Positions 47,287 through 59,199 of a DNA stretch of 64,000 nt are shown one piece after another; within the stretch, counting starts at the first letter, position 1, and each line of letters opens with the position of its first letter. The notes beneath the pieces were generated by a model that did not search any database, was not told where the DNA came from, and saw only the letters and a list, made by a program, of their open reading frames with translations. The position numbers and the translations under genes are program-made. The DNA is from Punctularia strigosozonata HHB-11173 SS5 (taxonomy: Eukaryota > Basidiomycota > Agaricomycetes > Corticiales > Punctulariaceae), in contig NW_006767434.1 of the NCBI RefSeq assembly GCF_000264995.1, positions 29,807 through 93,806 on the forward strand. Reading direction: 5' to 3'.

Positions 47287-47825
47287 CACACCCGCCTTTA
47301 CTCACCGAATATCTCGTCGTCCTCATCTTCTGAAGGCGGATTCGATGGTATCTAAACGTGTCTTCATTTCGGCATCATTTAGGGCGACGATTAAGCTACG
47401 AGATTTCATATGCTCTATCCGTAAGCCTATACACAATACAGAGCGCGCAGACTCATCCATATGTCAATTACTGCTCGTGGACAGGCAAATGGAGATACTA
47501 CAGGGTGGCCTTATATATATTCTCCCTCCGGCTCGGATCTTGCATGACTACATCCCGCGCCCAGACTTCAGAGGTACGAGCGAGCGTTTTAACCTCGACA
47601 AAGGCGTCACAAGGTATTCCTGCCTGCGCGTACGACAGATCATGAATCGGCTCTCCGCATGGCCCATAATTTGGAATGCATGGACACGTGGTCACGTTCG
47701 AGCTGGTCGTGATTTTACGGGTGCCCCCACGAGTTTGCGACCGAGCTCACGGGAGCGCACATGGATGGGCTCGGCAAACCCGATGTCGAGCGCGTTGTCG
47801 TTCGACCCCGTCTTCTGCGAAGGAG

Positions 47826-47862
<37 letters not shown>

Positions 47863-49396
47863 NNNNNNNNNNNNNNNNNNNNNNNNNNNNNNNNNNNNNN
47901 NNNNNNNNNNNNNNNNNNNNNNNNNNNNNNNNNNNNNNNNNNNNNNNNNNNNNNNNNNNNNNNNNNNNNNNNNNNNNNNNNNNNNNNNNNNNNNNNNNNN
48001 NNNNNNNNNNNNNNNNNNNNNNNNNNNNNNNNNNNNNNNNNNNNNNNNNNNNNNNNNNNNNNNNNNNNNNNNNNNNNNNNNNNNNNNNNNNNNNNNNNNN
48101 NNNNNNNNNNNNNNNNNNNNNNNNNNNNNNNNNNNNNNNNNNNNNNNNNNNNNNNNNNNNNNNNNNNNNNNNNNNNNNNNNNNNNNNNNNNNNNNNNNNN
48201 NNNNNNNNNNNNNNNNNNNNNNNNNNNNNNNNNNNNNNNNNNNNNNNNNNNNNNNNNNNNNNNNNNNNNNNNNNNNNNNNNNNNNNNNNNNNNNNNNNNN
48301 NNNNNNNNNNNNNNNNNNNNNNNNNNNNNNNNNNNNNNNNNNNNNNNNNNNNNNNNNNNNNNNNNNNNNNNNNNNNNNNNNNNNNNNNNNNNNNNNNNNN
48401 NNNNNNNNNNNNNNNNNNNNNNNNNNNNNNNNNNNNNNNNNNNNNNNNNNNNNNNNNNNNNNNNNNNNNNNNNNNNNNNNNNNNGGGACCCCCCCCCCCC
48501 CCCCCCCCCCGGGCGGATCTTGCGCCGAATGTGGCAATGAGTGGCCGAATCCTCGGCTTTGGGACGTTGCTTGAGACGGGGCAACGGTCGAACGAGAGAC
48601 ACGGTACGCAATCGTTGGTTGCGTGCGAGGGTATGGAATGCAGTCGACGGGCGGGCTTGTACCCTGCGGCGTGGAATGCACTCCCTATATAGTGACCTGA
48701 TCGAGGAGCTTACCTTTATCGCGCCTTAGCATATACCATCGAGGGCAACTCGTTCGGCAAGATAAGCTGCCGTCTTTGAAGATGGGTCCAAAGATGGTGC
48801 CATGAGAGGGGGAACGAGTTCCTTACTTGTCCGTAGTTAGTGCCGGATGATAACGCGTCGTCACTACGGTCGAAATATCACTAAATATCACTTATCAGTA
48901 TGCCGAGAGCAGCTCCGAAGGCACCATGGTATCCGTTTATGTTGAAGGGATCCATATTGAGGCGATGGCCGCGGTCCCGCGCTGTGCTGCTAGCTCAGAT
49001 ATTGCCGCGACGATTAGAGGATGTAGTCCACAACTGCGGGTGTTCGTGCAAGAGGCGGAAGATACACGTCCTGCAAAAAGGGACGTCATCCGACATACGT
49101 CGCGAAAGCGTTCGGGCCCACGGAGCGCGGTTTCTACGGACGGAGGGAGGCAAAAGTCCAAGGGGATGGACACACGCACACACATCGCACCGCGGATCGT
49201 ACTTCCCGAAGCGTGCGGGTTCTCGACTGCCAGAAGGTCTGATACGCCGTAGTCTTGTTCGCAAGGGCTCGAAATGGACGGTTCCCCAATCAAGTTCCGC
49301 CCGTGTTGGCCTAGCGTGATGCGCCGCCTGACAGGGCGGATAGGAGCGAACGTCATCGGCGGTCGAAAATACAGCCCAAGCGCTGATGCTGGGAGG
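47287..49396. other. Poorly resolved region around the gap; possible minus-strand gene
   Basis: No gene can be established. On the minus strand, a possible start MAPSLDPSSKTAAYLAER lies at about 48801. On the far side of the gap a frame ends with FAEPIHVRSRELGRKLV and a stop near 47692. They could be the two ends of one gene, but nothing between them can be read. 48840-49390 holds only short overlapping frames and serves as the upstream region of PAL. Confidence 0.3.
47836..48510. other. Assembly gap (47863-48484) flanked by poly-C
   Basis: A 622-base run of N is bordered by about 27 C on the left and about 22 C on the right. The homopolymers suggest that polymerase or base-calling failure caused the gap. 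Any open frame crossing it is meaningless. Confidence 0.9.
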
Positions 49397-49404
49397 TATA
49401 TAAA
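49397..49404 (+). promoter_or_regulatory. TATA box of the phenylalanine ammonia-lyase gene
   Basis: TATATAAA lies 43 bp before the ATG at 49447. Because transcription normally begins 25 or more bases after a TATA box, the nearer ATG at 49416 (12 bp away, wrong frame) is unlikely to be in the mRNA. This supports 49447 as the start. Confidence 0.5.
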
Positions 49405-49446
49405 GAGAAACAGACATGGCAGAGAGCATCAACGGGTTTTCTCGAG

Positions 49447-52203
49447 ATGCACGACGCCATGAACAGCGCCTGCGGGTTGGTCGAGCACGTCGTGGACGAG
49501 TCCAAGCGGTTGAAGGCGTTTCGGTGACTTGTTCCCACGCGTATCTGCTCGGACATTCCGCTCACCAAAGTCTTTGCTTGCTTAGCTCTGGCGAAGGTCT
49601 CGTACGGATATCGGGGCATGGGCTCAGCATCGCGGCTGTCAGCGCCGTATCGCGCTTTGGCACGGCCGTGACCACCTGCGACAAAACCGAGCTTTCGGCG
49701 AGTGTGCACCACGCTAAGGTCAACGGGCATGCGAACGGGCATGCGAACGGTGCTAGTGGCGATCATTCGTCCAACAAACGCGCATATACGGACGCTGCCA
49801 CCGGCGGCGATGAAGCCCCCACTAACACGAAGAGACGCGTTCTCGCTAGCCGACGCGCGATCGAATCGAAGATCGCGGACGGGAAGAGCGTGTACGGCGT
49901 AACGACCGGGTTCGGAGGGAGCGGTAAGCCACCACCATTCTTCTCCTTCCCTCTCAATCTGTATCCAACTCGGGATTCTGACCGCCTATATGCGCACGCA
50001 GCCGATACCAGGACGAAAGAAACGCACTTGCTCGGCCTCGCGCTCCTCCAGCACCAGCACGCCGGCATCCTCCCCGTACCCATCTCGGCGGATGAAGAAG
50101 AAGAAGAAGAAGAAGAAGTGACGCGCCCGCTGCCGCTGCTCGACCCGCTGGCATCGACGAGCATGCCCGAGGCCTGGGTGCGCGCCGCGATGGTCGTCCG
50201 CGTGAACAGCCTTATCCGGGGCCACTCCGCCGTCCGCTGGGAGCTCATCGAGCGCCTCGTCGCGCTCCTCCGCGCCAACATCGTCCCGCTCGTCCCGCTC
50301 AGGGGCAGCATCTCCGCATCGGGAGGTCAGTTCTTCGCTCCTCTTATCTTTGATCGAAACGGGCGGAACTCATTCGTCTTCGGATATCGTTTTTTTCTTC
50401 TTCTTTCCCTTTCTATTGCGCGTCGTTCTGGGTAGATCTCTCGCCGCTGTCGTACGTCGCGGGGACGATCATCGGGAACCCGGCGATCCGCGTCTGGGAC
50501 GGTCCGCCCGGCGCACGGCGCGTGGTGTCGTCCGCGCGGGCGCTCGCCGCGCACGGGCTCGAGCCGCTCGCGCTCCAGCCGAAGGAACACCTCGGCGTGC
50601 TGAACGGGACGGCGTTCAGCGCGGGGCTCGGCGCGCTCGCGCTCTCGGACGCGGCGTCGCTCGCCTCGCTCGCGCTCGTGTGCACCGCGATGGGCGTCGA
50701 GGCGCTCCGGGGCGCGCCCGGCTCGTTTGCGCCGTTCGTGCACGAGGTGTGTCGGCCGCACCGGGGGCAGGTCGAGGCGGCGCGGGCGGTGAGGCGGTTG
50801 GTGGAGGGGAGCGCGTGGGTGCAGAGGGAGGGGGGAGGGGGGGAGGAGAGGACGGTGGAGGAGGATGCGGGCGAGTTGAGGCAGGATCGGTACCCGTTGC
50901 GGACGGCGGCGCAGTGGCTGGGGCCGCAGATGGAGGACGTGATGGCGGCGGTGGCGAGCGTCGCGCTCGAGTGCAACTCCAGTTCGTTTTTTTTCGTTTT
51001 TTTTTTCTGTTCTGCGCGGGCTGACGCTTTTTTTCTTTTTTCTAGCGACGGACAACCCGCTCGTGGACGAGCGCGGGGCCGTCCACCACGGCGGCAATTT
51101 CCAGGCGACGGCGGTGACGAACGCGATGGAGAAGACGCGGCTCGCGATGCACGCGATCGGCAAGCTCATGTTCGCGCAGATGACGGAGATGCTGAACCCG
51201 GCGACGAGCCGCGGCCTGCCGCCCTCGCTCGCGGCCACGGATCCGTCCCTGAACTTCCACGGCAAAGGGCTGGATATAGCCGGGGCGGCGTACGTGAGCG
51301 AGCTCGGGTACCTGGCGGGGCCGGTGTCGACGCACGTGCAGAGCGCGGAGATGCATAATCAGGCGGTGAAGTGAGTAGCCATCTTTTGCTGGGTGTGGCG
51401 TGGAGGAGGAGGGCTGACGCGAGGCTCCTTTGCCGGCTAGTTCGTTGGCGCTGATATCGGCGAGGGCGACGGTCGATTCGGTGCAAGTGCTGTCCCAGCT
51501 GATGGCGTCGTACCTGTACCTCCTGTGCCGAGGTTCGTGTTTGATTCGTTCCCGGTCCGAAAGCTAACGCGCATCGCTCCTGTTCAGCAATCGATCTCCG
51601 GGCTATGCAGGCCGACCTCGAGGGCGGCGCGGACGCCATCTTGGAAGACGAGCTCGCGAAGCATTTTCCGCGCCTCGTCGTCGACGACGACGGTGGCGCG
51701 CTGCTGAGGACGGTGCGGCGCGCGACGAGGGACGCGTTGGACGCGACGACGAGCATGGACGTTGCGCCGAGGATGCGGAAAGTGGCAGAGGCGACGGTGG
51801 TGCCGATCCTCGACCATGCTGCTGCGGAGGTGAAGGTGGAGTCGGTGCAGGCGTTCCGCGCGGGCGTCGCGGGGAGGATGGGGGAGCTGCTGAGGGAGCT
51901 TAGGGAGGAGTACGTCAAGGGGACGAGGAGCGCGGAGGGGAGGATGGGGAGGACGGGGAAGATGTATGCGTTTGTGAGGGGGACGCTCGGGGTGAGGATG
52001 CACGGAAAGGAGAATTGGGGGATGTTCAAGGAGGGGTTGGGGGTGGAGGATGTGACGGTGGGGGAGAACGTGTCGAGGGTGTATGAGGTGAGGAGCTTTG
52101 GGTATCTTCGACGGATGGACTCGATGCTGATTCGGCGGTTTGCGTTCTCCAGGCGATCAGGGATGGTCAGATCAGGGATGTGCTCGTGGAGATGTTGGGG
52201 TGA
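49447..52203 (+). CDS. PAL: Phenylalanine ammonia-lyase (aromatic amino acid lyase)
   Basis: This enzyme deaminates phenylalanine to trans-cinnamate using the self-formed MIO cofactor. Exon 1 ([18 protein letters not shown]) splices to [33 protein letters not shown] carries the conserved active-site Tyr loop. The MIO triad Ala-Ser-Gly lies in [19 protein letters not shown], split by an intron after about 50321. Further family blocks are [52 protein letters not shown], and [17 protein letters not shown]. The last exon encodes [16 protein letters not shown] and ends at 52203. Two low-complexity insertions are odd: a His/Asn/Gly/Ala-rich stretch before SVYGV, and a run of nine Glu after LPVPISAD. 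All exons join in frame. Confidence 0.93.
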
Positions 52204-53488
52204 TATATCGCGAGCAGATCTAGAATGAAACGGTTCGTGTAGAGATCGACTGATATTCTAATCTCTTGTATACTACACACGCTTCGTGCGCTGTTATATC
52301 TATCGGGTGGCCTACTTTGTCCCGGCGAAGACTTTCGGGGAGTGCTATATAAATATTGCGTTATCGGAAACTGAACACGCTAGAGCCACGCCGCGGCGGA
52401 TCGGCGATATGTTGCCGTGAAGAGCAGTACTGCTGCTGTTTTCTAGCTTGAAACATATTGGGTCTCGGTACGCGCGAGAAAGCACACGAGCCGTGCGACT
52501 CGGTCAAGAGATGCAAGGTGTGTAGGAAGGACGTGCGAGTGGATTAAACGCCGAGGAAGGAAACGCGAGTGCCATATGAGCAGAGAACTGCGATCAAGCG
52601 TGGAAGACGTCGAATGGTGGACGCTGCATTTAGAACCTCAGGGTGCCGAGACCATCGCGCGAGGAGAGGTGGCATCGACTTGATCCAAAGCATCTAAAGC
52701 CTGGCGGATCGAACAAGCGGCCAGTCAGACCCTGCTCCGGAGTACGCGGGTCCGTTGAAAGGAGGGCACCATTCGGGTGTCTGCGTGAAGCCGTTACCCG
52801 TTACCAGTGGCGTGTGCTGTCGTGGAGTACCCCATCGCGGATCGACGTGTTGGGGTAAGGCAAGGCCGCGTTGGAACGGCCCTGCGAGGCCGCATGTGGA
52901 GAAGGATCTGCGCGAAGGCGCCTTGCGATAGTGATGGCGCGGTAGGTATCGGTGCACATGAACAGCTGCAGGAGAAGACGCCGGTGCCCGGGCAGAATGT
53001 GCGGCGGTGACGTTGCAGGAGTATGTACGGAGGCTACGAAGACCGGAAAGCTATCGAGTTGGCAGAGTTACTGCTGACCGTGCTCGGTTCTGATCGTGGT
53101 GATCAAATGCGATGCGCTGCGCCAGAGGCTGCGTTGCACAGGCCCACGGATGGCGAGCCTGTGCGCCGTGGTAGGGCCCCGTGATATACTGTATGATACC
53201 ACCACGGCGAAGTCGTACGATAGCGGGAGAAACACGCAGGTGTGCGCTGCGGTGGACTGGATCAGCAAACGCAGTGCAGACGAGGGAGGAGGGGAGGCTA
53301 GGGGGTGGCGTGGGCAGGGTGAGAAAAGGCAGGGGTCGGGCTGGGACGGAGCCTGTGATGACACCCCCCCGTCGTATCAACGTGCCGGGCTTGAAAAGCA
53401 ACCCTCCCGCAACGTCTCCCGACCGCCTTGCGCCCTTCCTCTGACCAGGCCATCCGAACGACCCTCCAACGAACACCTCGCGCAAGCC
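52204..53488. other. Intergenic region PAL / RHO1
   Basis: About 1.3 kb without a supported gene. The pyrimidine-rich stretch just before 53489 is typical of a fungal promoter of a highly expressed gene. The open frames here lack recognisable similarity. Confidence 0.4.
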
Positions 53489-54703
53489 ATGTCCGAGATA
53501 CGCAGGAAGCTCGTCATCGTCGGCGACGGTGCTTGCGGAAAGGTAGGAGTCGTCTTAGCGTTGCTGGCGTGCGGCGCTCTGCTGGCGCTTCGGCCGGGTC
53601 GGTGGTGATGCGGGACTGACTCTTGCCGCTGCAGACCTGTCTCCTCATAGTCTTCTCCAAGGGTACCTTCCCTGAGGTGCGTGCCCGTGTTATCGTCACT
53701 ACCTGCCGAATAGCGCTGACGAATCGTTCGATTTTGGTTCCTCCTCCTCCCTTCCTCCCCCGCGACGATCTATCCCACAACAAACGACCCTGTCATCCGC
53801 GGAAACGACGATAGGTCTACGTGCCGACCGTGTTCGAGAACTACGTCGCCGATGTCGAGGTCGACGGCAAGCACGTCGAGCTCGCCTTGTGGGATACCGC
53901 CGGCCAGGAAGACTACGACCGCCTCCGCCCGCTCAGCTACCCCGACTCGCACGTCATCCTCATCTGCTTCGCCATCGACTCGCCCGACTCGCTCGACAAC
54001 GTCCAGGAGAAGGTGCCGTTTTTTCTCTTTTTTTTACCGACTTGGCCGTTTCCCCGAGTCGTTTTGAGTCATGCGCGCTTACGCGATCGTGTGTGTTTGC
54101 TTCACAGTGGATCTCGGAGGTGATGCACTTTTGCGCCGGCCTGCCCATCATCCTCGTCGCGTGCAAGAAGGATCTGCGTCGCGACCCGCGCGTCATCGAG
54201 GAGCTACGGAAGACCAGCCAGAGGCCGGTAACACCCGAAGAGGTACGTCTGTTGTCCCGTCTTCACCCCTTTCTGATCTCCTCGTTTTCTGTTCTGTTCT
54301 CCTTTCTTCTCTGGCTGTCGTTGTTTTGGTGGTCGTCTGCGTTGCTTGGGTTTCGAGGGACGGGCATCTCGGCCTTCTAAAGAGTTGCTCGATGGTGCGA
54401 TGACGACACCGCGTTCGCCAATCGTGACACGTCCGGTTTCCCAGCCCGCTCCGTTCCTTCTCATGTCCCTTGTCATTCATTCTTCTCGCACGATGGACTT
54501 TTTTTTCCCGGGCTCATCTGAACCTTGTTCTTTCTCGTGTCTCGCAGGGCATGGCCGTCGCGCAGAAGATCGGCGCGCGGCACTACCTCGAGTGCTCGGC
54601 GCGCACGGGCGAGGGCGTGCGCGAGGTGTTCCAGTACGCGACCCGGGCCGCGCTCCTTAGCCGGCCGAAGGGTGGCAAGAAGCACCACTGCGTCGTGCTC
54701 TAG
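53489..54703 (+). CDS. RHO1: Rho1-type small GTPase
   Basis: This is a membrane-tethered switch that activates beta-1,3-glucan synthase and the cell-integrity kinase cascade and controls actin. There are five exons: 53489-53542, 53635-53676, 53815-54012, 54108-54242 and 54548-54703, giving 194 residues. The P-loop GDGACGKT is split by intron 1. The effector loop is [17 protein letters not shown]. Switch II is [17 protein letters not shown]. The base-specificity motifs are ACKKDLR and ECSA, and the Rho insert helix is [20 protein letters not shown]. The tail [10 protein letters not shown] is a polybasic region plus a CAAX box ending in Leu, predicting geranylgeranylation. All motifs are intact. 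Confidence 0.97.
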
Positions 54704-56206
54704 GCGGTGTCTGGGGGGCCTAGCGGGATCTTCGACCGGCGGCGGAGAAGGGTAATAGGTGGGCGCGGGCGGTGGGTGAGGGGAAGGGGGAGGGTTATCT
54801 TTGCGCGGTTGGTTTTTTTTCGGTCTGGACGGAAGGAACGGTTGTGTTGGATCTCTCTCGCTCGCTCGCTACTTGCTACCCCACCTCAACATTCCCCCTC
54901 GCCACACCCTCGACGATCACTTGAGCTTCTTTGCACTCCCACCCTTTGACTGCGTGCCCTTCGACCTCCCGACGCCGCCGCCGTCACGACCCGCCCGCAC
55001 GAGCGCCCCCCTTTTCGCTTCCTTCCCTCCCTCTCTTTCTCCCGTCTGGCTTACGTTTTCCCCCCTTTGTGATGTAACATCGTACCTAGTGCTGCTCTCC
55101 CATACCCTCATACTCATATTGTCCTTGCGGGATCGCGAGCCAGGGTTATTATTTTGAGCTTGGCGCTTTGTGCTATCTGTGCGAAGGAGGGATGTTGGGT
55201 CCAAGCTGAGATTTATCGCTCAAGCGCGAGCGGCATTGAACCCAGACCGGGCGCACACCTCGTGCGCGAGAACGACGTCGCGCTCCGTCGGCTCGAGCTG
55301 TAGCAGTCAGTCCACTGAACACAGAGATCATACACGCCACCGAGTTATGTAGCTTGTCTCCCCGCCTGGAATTAGTATGCATCTCTAACCGTAGCTATGT
55401 TTGAGTTCAATCTCCAACTTGAATTAAGGCAGGGCCAGTGCAAACAGGTGATGTCACGTGATTAAATTCCCGCCTTTTGGTGCACGAAGAGTGAAATGTA
55501 CCCAAGACGAGGAAAATCCCCGTCCGCACAGCTCTTTATCCCGAAAATATATCAGGTGTTAGAGTAACGCCGAGACGACGACATCCCCAACCATGACCGG
55601 CAACCGCCGGACGTGGCCTCACGCCGGCGGTTGGCCCTCTACCTTCTCCCACATTGGGCGCGGTAGAGGTAAGATCATCGCATGCTACCCCCGCCGTATA
55701 CATGTATCTAACAGTGCCTACAGCCTTGGCTAACACGCCGACTGTCTAGGTTATTGAAAAAATACGGCCAGGCATCGATAGATAATTAAATGTTGGACAG
55801 ATCTCTCCACTCATAATTCTACTCCAACGAACGATAAGTCATCTTTCTCGAGTTCAGGGCGTATCTGAGAGTGGTCTGGAGGCTTTGGCGGCGCACACGT
55901 GATAACGCCATAGAGCTCCACATTACCAGCGTTTGCTCTAGCCCTGCCTTAAAACCCTGGAACGGCAAACATTCTACGCAGATTTGATGAGTATGGACAT
56001 GATTTGTTGTACTACAGCGGTGCAAGCGAAGGTGAATTGCCGGGACCCCGCCCTTTCCCAACTCTAGTGCATCAAGTCGACGGTCAAATGTAAACCCCAC
56101 CGCGAAGCGAGAGCATATGGAACGAGGCGGTAAGTAGTGCCTTCACTAGAAATCTCGACGACGTGACAGCGAAACCCCGACTGGCCACAAACAACACAAG
56201 ACACAT
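54704..56206. other. RHO1 3' region and spacer before the tandem array
   Basis: 54750-55170 is pyrimidine-rich and probably 3' UTR. 55200-56100 shows no supported gene. 56120-56206 is related to the 3' flank shared by the A-type array genes (GCCTTCACTAGAA...ACACAAGACACATTT). Confidence 0.4.
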
Positions 56207-56725
56207 TTAAAAGACGCATCGGCATGGGGGACGAGGAGCCTGGGCGGGCGACGCGGATTCAGGTGCCGAAGATTCGGAAGAAGGCGCGGGCTTGGGCCGC
56301 ACGTAGTCCGACGGGAGGAGGAACCACGGGTCGGGAACGGTCACCCACTTCGGCTTGAGACCGTCCTGCTCGAGGATTGCCTTGAACTTGCGGTCGGACT
56401 CGCGCTCCTCCATCGGCTGGCAGGTGGACGACGTCGCAGTCGGGTCGTATTGCGTTTGGCGCGCGAGAAGGACGATGGGCGTGCCCCGGCGAGCGAACTC
56501 GTCTTCGCCGTTGGCGTTGCGTCTGAGCAGCGCCTTGGGCCAGTCGGTCGGGATGATGGAGGCGCGCCCGTTTGCGCCGGCGCGGTGCCAGGCGAGCGCG
56601 ATGGCCGTGGATGCGGGGGTGGTGTCGTCGTCGTCCGTCAGCCAGCTGTGCTTCCGCGCCCACCTCTCGGCGTCGGACAGGCTGATCTTGTAGCCAGCGT
56701 ACACGTCGGCTCCGCGTTCTCGCAT
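56207..56725 (-). CDS. Small protein of the tandem array, subfamily A, copy 1
   Basis: This is a family of unknown function. The product has about 172 residues, starting MRERGADVYAGYKISLSDAE and containing the array's shared motifs: PTDWPKALLRRNANGEDEF, YDPTATSSTC, MEERESDRKFKAILEQDGLK and KWVTVPDPWFLLPSDYVRP. A Ser/Pro/Ala-rich tail ends PPCRCVF. There is no signal peptide or membrane helix, so it is probably cytosolic. A leader intron is likely to end GTGCAG a few bases before the ATG, as in the other copies, so I chose 56725 rather than an upstream in-frame Met. Strong GC3 bias and purifying-looking differences between copies support real coding. Confidence 0.8.
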   Translation of the reverse strand: MRERGADVYAGYKISLSDAERWARKHSWLTDDDDTTPASTAIALAWHRAGANGRASIIPTDWPKALLRRNANGEDEFARRGTPIVLLARQTQYDPTATSSTCQPMEERESDRKFKAILEQDGLKPKWVTVPDPWFLLPSDYVRPKPAPSSESSAPESASPAQAPRPPCRCVF

Positions 56726-58064
56726 GGTCAAATCTGCACTCGAAAACACGAATATCAGAGCCGCGTGAGGATAGAGGCAAGCCAACTACCACGTATCGCT
56801 ATAACACGGTTCAAATGTGTTTAAGAGAGGTAAACGGCAGTCTGAACCTCTGGGGTAATCCAGGGGATGTCTTCAGCTCTTGGCGCGTCAATACGTATCC
56901 AACCAGACGGTCATGTGACCGCTATTCTTTCCGCTCGCGCCGTTCCCAGAGTCCTCCGTTCTCATCGATCGCCCCTGCCAGTTCTACTGAACGAGCTCAA
57001 AGGAGATGCCTACGAGCGCAAAACATCATTGTCCTCTGGCGCTTGTCGATAGCTGAGCCTCACCTGCACATGCAGGATCCGGGATACCCATTGTCTTTAG
57101 CCGCCGATTCTGGCTAGAAGACTGCTCGCTTCTCGATATCGCCGACGATTGACGTTGTTTTCTCCAGGGCAAACCGCAGGGTGCGCATGTCGTTGCGCTT
57201 CTTATTCTGGGCGGGGAGACCTGGAAGTATACTTGGAATGCGGCCCAGAGGAAGTGGGCCCACGACGGCGCTGCTCTCGTGACGGGTGGAACAGCTTTCC
57301 GCCAGATTCTCCAACAGGTTGCAGACCAGAAGAAACGCGCTCCGAGCCAAGTCTTCTGATTTTGTGGATATATGTGGCCGGAATCGATGTATTACTTGGA
57401 TACTGTACTATGATCATGACGATAGGTTGATTTATATCACTGTTGCAACCTGCAGAAATGTAGCAATTGTTTTCGACCATCCATCCCCAAACACGCGCTC
57501 GCCTTCACTCCAATGTCATTCCTGCTCGCCATATTCTTCATCGCCAAGGTGCAACCGAGGTCAGTCCGCGACGTCTGCTACACGACAGACAGTCATTGTA
57601 TATCTCACATCCAAGTCAACCGCTATCATTTACGTACACCTGAGCTCGGGAGATTACCGCACAGAGGACCGCCTCAATAAGTTTTCTACGTCATGTTCAA
57701 GTGTACAATTGTGCGCGCAGCAACCTCACCACTGGACATTATTGCACGATATCGGTTCATCCAATTACCCACCCGATCTGCGCGTTCAGTGATGGGAAGG
57801 CAGACGACAAAAGATGGGCGATATGGTCGAGTATACGGTGCGTTGTCGGTCACGACATACTACTACGTTACGTACATTTGACATGAACGGACGGAGAATG
57901 GCGACGGGGATATGATGCCACGGACGTGATGGCAAGTCCCTTAACACTTCGACACGAGCAGGAGCTGTAGCAGGGCACAAACGTCAAAGGGCTTCGAGAA
58001 AGAAGCATCAGTGCGGGGGCTCAAGAAGGGCGCGAGGTAAAGTCGACTCGGCGGGCAGTTGTCA
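56726..58064. other. Spacer between array copies 1 and 2
   Basis: 56820-56860 (GGTAAACGGCAGTCTG) matches the region upstream of copy 2 at 58675. 57770-58040 is the conserved 3' flank of copy 2 (CTGCGCGTTCAGT, GACGGAGAATGGCGA). The middle (57000-57750) shows nothing recognised. Confidence 0.45.
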
Positions 58065-58562
58065 TTAAGCCATGGAAGCTGCAGCAAGAGCCTCGGCAGA
58101 CGACGCGGATCCGGGTGCTGCAGAAGGCGCAGGCTTGGGCCGGACGTAGTCCGACGGAAGGTAAAACCACGGGTCGGGGACGGTCACCCACTTCGGCTTG
58201 AGACCGTCCTTCTCAAGGATCGCCTTGAACTTGAGGTCCGACTCGCGCTCCTCCATCGGCCGGCAGGTGGACGACGTCGCAGTCGGGTCGTACCGCGTCT
58301 GGCGCGCGATGAGGACGATGGGCGTGCCCCGGCGAGCGAACTCGTCTTCTCCGTTGGCGTTCCGCGTGAGCAGCGCCTTGGGCCAGTCGGTCGGGATGAT
58401 GGTGGCGCGGTCATCCAGGCCCGCGCGGTGCCAGGCAAGCGCAATGGCCGTGGATGCGAGAGTAGTGTCGTTCGTCAGCCAGCGATGTCTCCGCGCCCAT
58501 CTCTCGGCTTCAGGATAGCTGATCTTGTAACCCGCAAAGACGTCGGTTCCGCGTTCTCGCAT
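58065..58562 (-). CDS. Small protein of the tandem array, subfamily A, copy 2
   Basis: About 165 residues, starting MRERGTDVFAGYKISYPEAE. It is nearly identical through the core to the copies at 56207 and 59200 (IIPTDWPKALLTRNANGEDE, RPMEERESDLKFKAILEKDG, PDPWFYLPSDYVRPKP) and ends AALAAASMA. A leader intron (donor GTCAGT in GTGGTCAGTG, acceptor GAGCGCAG) ends 9 nt before the ATG. Relative to copy 1 it lacks one or two residues after WLTND. Its function is unknown. Confidence 0.82.
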   Translation of the reverse strand: MRERGTDVFAGYKISYPEAERWARRHRWLTNDTTLASTAIALAWHRAGLDDRATIIPTDWPKALLTRNANGEDEFARRGTPIVLIARQTRYDPTATSSTCRPMEERESDLKFKAILEKDGLKPKWVTVPDPWFYLPSDYVRPKPAPSAAPGSASSAEALAAASMA

Positions 58563-59199
58563 GGTTGGAACCTGCGCTCGAAGCACGATTATCAGAGCGC
58601 GTGAGGACAAAGGTAGGGCGGCACTGACCACGTATCGCTATGACACAGTATAAACGCGCCAAATGGGTCTGAAAGGTAAACGGCAGTCTGCGTCTCGGAG
58701 GCCCTCCAGGGACGGTCGGTTAACTCCGGCTCTGAGGACGTTCGAACGACTGACAAAATGCTCGGCGAACACGTTCCGGCGAACATCCCACGGTACACCG
58801 ATCGCATCAACTCATTATCCGCCCGCAATGCAGAGGTACACGTCGAACCCGCCTGTTATTGGTCTGTTAAGCCACCGCACATCATCGTCTGCTGTCGCGT
58901 GAGGACCAAGCGCAGATAATATCGGTCCATGTCATCACTCGCCCAATCTGCCCGTTCAGTACACTGGAGGAAGATAACAGAAGACAGGTTATATCCATCG
59001 GGAATCCGTACATTTGGCACAAACGACAGAGACGGCGACGGAATACGATGCCACGGAAGTGGTGGCAAGTGCCTTCACCATTTCCGACTTGAACAGGCAC
59101 CGTAGCAAGACACAAACGCAACACATTTGAGAAAGAGGCATCTATATACCGAGCAACGCGTAGGGGTAAAGTCTCGACACGACGGGGGGGCAGCTGTGG

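Noticed and set aside
47261-48692. Long open frames crossing the run of N on both strands
   Set aside because: They exist only because N is translated as unknown; the flanks are poly-C and no family resemblance is seen.
50327-51265. Arg/His-rich minus-strand frame of about 310 codons
   Set aside because: It is the antisense shadow of the PAL exons, which contain the MIO motif and all family blocks.
55536-56100. Short minus-strand frames before the tandem array
   Set aside because: No similarity to array genes except in the last ~80 bp, which match only their 3' flank; no convincing splice structure.
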